A stretch of 64,000 nt of DNA from Micromonospora polyrhachis. Its GTDB lineage: Bacteria > Actinomycetota > Actinomycetes > Mycobacteriales > Micromonosporaceae. The number at the start of each line of letters is the position of its first letter. The first letter of the stretch is position 1. Both the position numbers and the translations under genes were made by a program. Below are positions 59,471-64,000 of this stretch, piece by piece. Location of the stretch: the NCBI RefSeq assembly GCF_014203835.1, contig NZ_JACHJW010000001.1:744001-808000 (forward strand), given 5' to 3'. The notes under the pieces were generated by a model. The model made no database searches, was not told where the DNA came from, and was given only the letters and a program-made list of their open reading frames with translations.

Positions 59471-60817
59471 ATGGCCGACGTGGCGAAGCCTGACGATTCT
59501 TCGCGCCGCTCCACGGGTGAAGGTCTCTATCCGGTACGCGCCGTCTGGCTGCGTGCGCCCCGTGAACCGGACGTCGGTGACGACCCGCCGAAGGACCCGA
59601 CCAAAGCCGGCCATGACACGGTCCGGCTGCCGCTGACTCCTCGCGTCCCCGAGGTGCCCGAGCCGGCCACCACAAGATCCGTGGTCGCCGACGTACCGTC
59701 CGAGCCGACGTCTCCGATCGTGCCTCCAGTCGCGCCTCCGATCGCGCCTCCAGCCGCGCCTCCGATCGCGCCTCCGATCGCGCCTCCACCGGCGGCCATG
59801 ACGGCAGTGACACCAACCCCGGCACCGACTGCAGCGACGAAACCGCCGTCAGCGGCGCCTGCGGTGACCCCGACACCGGCACCCGTGGCCAAAGAGGAAA
59901 CGGCGGCCGAGCCGACCTCCCCGGCCGTTGATCCGGTGGCAAAGCCCGAACCGCGCCAACGTACCGGAGAACCGGCCGTCCGCTCCGACGTCCGCCGCGT
60001 CTCCGGGCCGCCCGCTCCACGGTGGACCGCGTGGCTGCCGTCGATCGCGATGGTGGCCGTGACGGCGGTCGCCGGTTGGGTCATCGTGGTCAAGTTGCCC
60101 GGCTGGCTGGAACCAGAGCCACAGGCACTGCCGTCGATCACCCAGAGCGCCGAGCCGACGCCGCCCGCCGGCCCGGACGCCTCCGACGCCCCGCAGGACA
60201 TCCAGCGAATCGACTACCGCAGCTTCACCAACCCGACCGGCCTCACCTTCACCGGCGGCGCTGCCCATGCCGGTGCCGCCGTCCGGCTCGCCGAGGGATC
60301 GGGACAACATGGCGCCATGTGGTCGGCGATGACGCTGAACCCGGCCCGGTCGTTCAGCACAGCCTTCCGGTTCACCAGCACCGGCCGATCCGGGACCCTC
60401 TCATTCGTGCTACGAACCCAGGAGGTCGCCAGCGCAGAGCCACTCGATCAACTGGTCCCCCGGATGAGCGTCGACTTCATGGTCGACGGACCGACCGGAT
60501 CGGCCGACGCGGTCACCGTCATCTCGGCACGCAACAGTCGGCCAACCATGCTGGGCTCCGCGAATCCCGGCGTCGACCTGGACGGTGGTCCGGTGACCGT
60601 CTGGATCGACTACCTGGCCGAGCGACAGAGCCTCCGGGTCTACGCGTCGACCGGTACCGGCAAACCGACCGCACCGGTGCTCACGGCCACGGTGAAGCTG
60701 GGGACGACCCTCGGCAAGGGCCCAGCCTATGCGGGGTTCATCGCCTCCACCGCCGACGCTGCCGGCGCACACGAGATGCTCGCCTGGCACCTGTCCCCAC
60801 CGGCCGCACGGTCGTAG
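59471..60817 (+). CDS. Membrane-anchored lectin-like protein with Pro/Ala-rich stalk
   Basis: 448 residues. A long low-complexity N-terminal part (about 75-170), rich in Pro, Ala and Thr and containing VAPPIAPPAAPPIAPPIAPP, is followed by one transmembrane helix (about 193-212, SIAMVAVTAVAGWVIVVKLPG). An outer domain (about 240-445) has a beta-sandwich pattern, FTNPTGLTFTGGAAHAGAAVRLAEGSGQHGAMWS to DFMVDGPTG, resembling L-type lectin domains. The orientation puts the Pro-rich region in the cytoplasm. Its 3' end overlaps the convergent sigma factor gene by 91 bp. The ligand is unknown. Confidence 0.72.
   Translation: MADVAKPDDSSRRSTGEGLYPVRAVWLRAPREPDVGDDPPKDPTKAGHDTVRLPLTPRVPEVPEPATTRSVVADVPSEPTSPIVPPVAPPIAPPAAPPIAPPIAPPPAAMTAVTPTPAPTAATKPPSAAPAVTPTPAPVAKEETAAEPTSPAVDPVAKPEPRQRTGEPAVRSDVRRVSGPPAPRWTAWLPSIAMVAVTAVAGWVIVVKLPGWLEPEPQALPSITQSAEPTPPAGPDASDAPQDIQRIDYRSFTNPTGLTFTGGAAHAGAAVRLAEGSGQHGAMWSAMTLNPARSFSTAFRFTSTGRSGTLSFVLRTQEVASAEPLDQLVPRMSVDFMVDGPTGSADAVTVISARNSRPTMLGSANPGVDLDGGPVTVWIDYLAERQSLRVYASTGTGKPTAPVLTATVKLGTTLGKGPAYAGFIASTADAAGAHEMLAWHLSPPAARS
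59711..59794. repeat. 12-bp tandem repeat, seven copies, in the lectin-like gene
   Basis: Units of the form CCTCCGATCGCG or close variants from 59711 to 59794. They encode the Pro-Pro-Ile/Val/Ala-Ala stretch. Confidence 0.9.
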
Positions 60818-61326
60818 GTCATCGTGCGCCGTACGGTACGCAACGCGTGATGCGCCCGCGACTTGACGGTTCCCTTCGGGATGCCCATCAGGGCCGCCGT
60901 CTCCTCGGTCGTCCGTTCCCGCAGGTAGAGGTAGACCAGCACGTCACGATGGTGGACCGGCAGGCTCGCCAACGCGGAGTACACCTCGATCGCGTCCAGC
61001 GTCCGTTCGATCGCGTCGTCGGCGACCGGCCAGAACTCCAGCACGTCGGAGTGGACCTCGGTCGGGCGGGCCGCCCGGGCCCGCAGTTGGTCGATCACTA
61101 TGCGCCGGGCAACCGTGAACAACCATGGCCGGGCCGTCTCGTGTGTCAGCCCGAGTTCGTCCATGTGCTGCCAGGCGCGCAGCATCGTGTCCTGAACGAT
61201 GTCCTCCGCCTTCGCCGCGTCCCCGAGGGTCAGCTTCACGACGTACGCGAACAGTGGCGCGAAGTTGCTCCGGTAGAGCCGCTCCAGCTCCTGCTCCCGC
61301 TCTTCGTCAGGACTGTTGCCCACCAT
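60727..61326 (-). CDS. ECF RNA polymerase sigma factor
   Basis: 199 residues. Sigma region 2 is LYRSNFAPLFAYVVKLTLGDAAKAEDIVQDTMLRAWQHMD with RPWLFTVARRIVIDQLRARAARP. Region 4 is ALASLPVHHRDVLVYLYLRERTTEETAALMGIPKGTVKSRAHHALRTVRRTM. The type is that of actinomycete SigL/SigK-like ECF factors. A C-terminal Cys-containing tail follows. No anti-sigma gene is adjacent. A strong ribosome-binding site GGAGGAGG lies before the ATG, within a perfect hairpin (61337-61369), which suggests translational control. The 3' end overlaps the lectin-like gene by 91 bp. Confidence 0.92.
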   Translation of the reverse strand: MVGNSPDEEREQELERLYRSNFAPLFAYVVKLTLGDAAKAEDIVQDTMLRAWQHMDELGLTHETARPWLFTVARRIVIDQLRARAARPTEVHSDVLEFWPVADDAIERTLDAIEVYSALASLPVHHRDVLVYLYLRERTTEETAALMGIPKGTVKSRAHHALRTVRRTMTYDRAAGGDRCQASISCAPAASAVEAMNPA

Positions 61327-61336
61327 GGCAAGCCAC

Positions 61337-61369
61337 CTCCTCCGCCCCGAAAAGCTAGGGGCGGAGGAG
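61337..61369 (-). promoter_or_regulatory. Hairpin covering the ribosome-binding site of the sigma factor
   Basis: Arms 61337-61348 and 61358-61369 are perfect 12-bp complements with a 9-nt loop. On the sigma factor mRNA the 3' arm is GGGGCGGAGGAG, which holds the Shine-Dalgarno sequence about 10 bp before the ATG. When folded it would block translation. Confidence 0.7.
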
Positions 61370-61434
61370 ATGATGTGAACCCTGGAAAACCCTTGCTTAC
61401 TGTTCGGATCGTTACCGGTTTCGCCCGCTGAAGA

Positions 61435-62568
61435 TCAGTCGTCCGACTCGGCCTCATCACCGTGGTAGCGCCAGACCGGCTCGCTCTCCTCCGGTTCCTG
61501 CAGCTTGGCCAGCGTCCGGAAGACGGCGACACCATCCAGTGTGGGCATCCGGTAGCCGATGCTCTCGGCGTACTCGACCAGCCGGGGGTCCGGCTGCAAC
61601 TGGTGCTCCCGCAGGTAGTAGGTGATCGCGTCGTTCCAGATCCACCTGCCGTCGGTACGGAAGTTGAGCGGCACGACCATTCCCCGAGACCGGTCCACCA
61701 CATCGTCGAGCAGTGCGGTAGTGAACATCAGGACCGTGCCCGCGTCGAGATAGCGCAGCATCGCTTCCCGCGCCACCGGATCGGTGACCCGGGCATGGTC
61801 CGGTGCGAAGGTGGCCCCCACCTCCGGGTCCACCACGTCGAAGGCGGAGGCGTGCTCGATCGCCGGAGCCGGCTCGTACGACCACAGCAGCGCACCAGAC
61901 CCGCACGCCGACCGCTGGTAGAACGGCGGCACCTCCCCCGTTGGATAGGTCTCCACCTGAGGTGCCGACTCGCCATCCGCCGCGAGCGCGTGCTGCAGCC
62001 TCACCGCCAGCGCGGAACAGTCGGCCGGGTCGGTCACCTCGGCGACGTAGACCCGCCGGGGCGGCGGCCACGGCGAGCCGTCCACCGGCAGTCGCCAGGC
62101 CCGCCACAGGCCGCGCACCCCGGGGTGGTCGCCGACGACCGAGACAGCCGCCTGGTCAAGCGGGTCGATCGGCTCCGCCGGGTCGACTGTCAGGTCGAGC
62201 GACGTCGGCACCGTGCCGCCCCGCTGGTGGATCTTCGCAGCCACCTCGGGAGAGACCGCCTGGAACACGTACGGTGTCAGGCCATCGTGGTCGACCTGGG
62301 TGATCCCGGCCAACTGGGCGGTACCCACGCCCGCATCGGTCAGTAGCTCCCCGAGCAGGACGAAGTCATCGACGTGCAGGTCGAGGTGCTGCTTCGTGAC
62401 GGCGAACGTGACCGCCCGGGCCAGTTCGGCGAGGGCGCCCTCGGCCAACCAGTGCCGCGCCTGCGTGAGCAGTTCGTCCGGCACCCGCCCGGCGAGCCGC
62501 AACAACATGGTGTGACATCCGATCAGCCGATCTGGCTTCGTGGTGCTTTCCGGACCGCCCACTACCAC
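61435..62568 (-). CDS. Protein of unknown function next to a large toxin-like protein
   Basis: About 377 residues from a GTG at 62568, which has GGAGG 6 bp upstream; the ATG at 62574 is closer to that site and less likely. It is an apparently soluble, acidic, single-domain protein with conserved-looking blocks LPVDGSPWPPPRRVYVAEVTDPADCSALAVRLQHALAADG and LLWSYEPAPAIEHASAFDVVDPEVGATFAPDHARVTDPVAREAMLRYLDAG. The middle is WIWNDAITYYLREHQLQPDPRLVEYAESIGYRMPT. I do not recognise the family. Its place directly after the large protein gene on the same strand suggests a partner or immunity-like role, which is inference. Confidence 0.7.
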   Translation of the reverse strand: MVVGGPESTTKPDRLIGCHTMLLRLAGRVPDELLTQARHWLAEGALAELARAVTFAVTKQHLDLHVDDFVLLGELLTDAGVGTAQLAGITQVDHDGLTPYVFQAVSPEVAAKIHQRGGTVPTSLDLTVDPAEPIDPLDQAAVSVVGDHPGVRGLWRAWRLPVDGSPWPPPRRVYVAEVTDPADCSALAVRLQHALAADGESAPQVETYPTGEVPPFYQRSACGSGALLWSYEPAPAIEHASAFDVVDPEVGATFAPDHARVTDPVAREAMLRYLDAGTVLMFTTALLDDVVDRSRGMVVPLNFRTDGRWIWNDAITYYLREHQLQPDPRLVEYAESIGYRMPTLDGVAVFRTLAKLQEPEESEPVWRYHGDEAESDD

Positions 62569-62719
62569 TCCCATCCTCCGAAACCCATCGGCTTCGTGCT
62601 CGACGACACCGTGCGGAACCACGCAGGCCCCATCGCACGTCACACCGCTCCTACGACTACGCAACCCGCACCCGAACCGTTCAGGCGGGAGTGTCGCGCC
62701 AACGGCAGACCTTGGCTGT

Positions 62720-64000
62720 TCAGGTGGTCGTTCGTTGGCCGGCCCGCCCTGCCCATCCCGGCGACTCCGCGGCGCTGACCACAGCGAAGGCCGGAAGGCC
62801 CCCCGCGTCCAACGGCTGCAGAACCGCCGTTGACCCGTACAGGTTGGCCAACCCCACTGCCCCTCGCAGGTGGGGTGGCGCCATCCGCGTCACGTCCTTG
62901 ATCAGGCTGCTACTGATCGCCAGCCAGAATTCGCCGTCGCCCCGGCCCGGCTGGCTCTGTGTGATCACCGGCCCCGACAGACCAGCCCACCACTGCTCGA
63001 TCTGCTCTCGTACGGGCCGGCCCGGCACCAGATCCAACCGGACATATCCCCAGTCCTGCGGCACCTGTTTCGTCAGTCGGTCCACCGCCGCCACCGTCAT
63101 CCGCACCAGCGACCGGTTCAGGCTTGCTTCGTACGCCTCCTGGACCGACGCCGAGTCAGCGATGGAGGTCGAAAGCCGAGTCTCCTGAGCGACTCGCAGG
63201 TAGCGCCACACCGCCAGCGCCATGTCGCCGTCGACGAGCACGCCCAACGGCCCGACGCCTGACGCGGCCCGCAGGTCCGCGTGATACCGCCCCGGCGGTG
63301 TCATCATCCGAACCGCCATCCGGTCCGCAGCCGCTGCCCGCCAGCCCGCCCGGACCGGGAAGTCCAGTTGACCCGGCGTCAACCATTTCTCCTCCAGCGA
63401 GGTATTCACGGTGAGGTAGCTGGAGGGTGGGCTCTTCGGGAACTGCGCGGACAACGGCTTCGGCTCGAACCACAGATTCGTCGGATCCCCGGGCAGCCGT
63501 CCGGTCACGGAGAAGAACCCGGCCGCTGAATGGGAACGGCTCTCCCCCGCGCTCTCCGGGCTGTACGTCGCCACCGTCATCACCTGGTAGTGATCTAGGT
63601 AGACCGTGCCGCCGGCCGCCACGACGGTCGTCCGCACTCCGGTCCGGTGCGACAGCTCGTCCGCGAGAATCTGTGCCACGGGCAGGAACGGAGTCGCCCC
63701 CTCGGTCTGGGCGTACGGATTGCACGAGCTGAACAGGATCGTTCGGCCAGGCGAGTAATAGGGATCTCGCGCAATGACCTCCGCCACATCGGCTGGCGAG
63801 AAGCCGTCGTCATGGACCTCGACGCCGGATACCGTCCCGTGTACGGCGATGAGGTACATGTCCTCCCCGAGAGAGAGCCGGAAACCGTTGAGGTACAGGC
63901 GCACCACCGGATCGGCCGGGTTGCCGGCGAAGACCCGCCCATCCGGCACGGCGAAACTGTTGTTGAACAGCCTGACCGCCGCCTCGCTGAGACCACCCGG
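62720..64000 (-). CDS. C-terminal part of a large protein with possible caspase-like (His-Cys) fold, 5' end outside window
   Basis: 427 codons are visible and the frame is open to the window edge. The visible start holds LSEAAVRLFNNSFAVPDGRVFAGNPADPVVRLYLNGF. Then MYLIAVHGTVSGVEVHDDGFSPADVAEVI followed by TILFSSCNPYAQTEGATPFLPVAQILADEL places a His and a Cys at the end of two successive strands, as in CHAT/caspase-like domains. This block resembles C-terminal modules of very large actinomycete secreted or toxin-like proteins. The last 200 residues (about 200-427) are a separate alpha/beta region of unknown type. Without the N-terminus the class cannot be fixed. Confidence 0.68.
   Translation of the reverse strand, partial: PGGLSEAAVRLFNNSFAVPDGRVFAGNPADPVVRLYLNGFRLSLGEDMYLIAVHGTVSGVEVHDDGFSPADVAEVIARDPYYSPGRTILFSSCNPYAQTEGATPFLPVAQILADELSHRTGVRTTVVAAGGTVYLDHYQVMTVATYSPESAGESRSHSAAGFFSVTGRLPGDPTNLWFEPKPLSAQFPKSPPSSYLTVNTSLEEKWLTPGQLDFPVRAGWRAAAADRMAVRMMTPPGRYHADLRAASGVGPLGVLVDGDMALAVWRYLRVAQETRLSTSIADSASVQEAYEASLNRSLVRMTVAAVDRLTKQVPQDWGYVRLDLVPGRPVREQIEQWWAGLSGPVITQSQPGRGDGEFWLAISSSLIKDVTRMAPPHLRGAVGLANLYGSTAVLQPLDAGGLPAFAVVSAAESPGWAGRAGQRTTT

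Overview
The window comes from a high-GC actinomycete. Codon use is strongly GC3-biased, GTG starts and 4-bp stop/start overlaps are common, and the gene content (SigE-like ECF sigma factor, NACHT and STAND ATPases, GntR/FCD regulator, carrier protein plus P450) fits Micromonosporaceae or a close relative. This placement is inferred from gene style, not from a marker gene. About 50 genes are called. No tRNA, rRNA, CRISPR array or insertion sequence was recognised.

Layout. (a) 1-672: 5' part of a cation/proton antiporter. (b) 715-9191: a compact island that looks like an arginine-derived N-oxidation natural product pathway. It holds an MFS exporter, two ATP-grasp ligases, and a convergent four-gene operon of two SznF-like diiron N-oxygenases, a Rieske protein and a PRMT-fold (SznE-like) methyltransferase. 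The two halves meet at a 21-bp perfect hairpin. (c) 9595-18615: alpha/beta hydrolase, a large NACHT membrane ATPase, a coiled-coil membrane protein, a two-component system and two lipoproteins. (d) 19129-32333: secreted M9 collagenase, Mug glycosylase, GntR/FCD regulator, then a tightly overlapping seven-gene operon for hydroxyproline catabolism that includes an Xaa-Pro peptidase. Together these form a collagen-to-2-oxoglutarate route. (e) 32497-33086: a peptidyl carrier protein and a truncated P450, the remains of a beta-hydroxy-amino-acid module. (f) 33190-43592: housekeeping and accessory genes (MFS, STAND regulator, Zn-alcohol dehydrogenase, DNA alkylation repair, secreted beta-helix protein). 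(g) 43563-49379: an iron-regulated NIS siderophore operon (ATP-grasp, two IucA/IucC synthetases, PLP decarboxylase) with the vibrioferrin gene set minus its exporter, behind an iron box. (h) 49512-64000: membrane protein, secreted beta-helix protein, an SDR/molybdopterin oxidoreductase operon, GH15 glycosidase, two surface proteins, an ECF sigma factor with a hairpin over its ribosome-binding site, and the C-terminal part of a large protein cut by the window end.

A recurring feature is the short in-frame tandem repeat inside or at the end of real genes: units of 9, 12, 18, 24, 27, 30 and 33 bp, always a multiple of three. It occurs in at least seven genes.

The strongest candidate for an undescribed system is 715-9191. 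Both diiron proteins keep all seven metal ligands at the exact spacing known for SznF, but their fused cupin domains have lost the iron-binding histidines. This suggests N-hydroxylation without the streptozotocin-type nitrosourea rearrangement.
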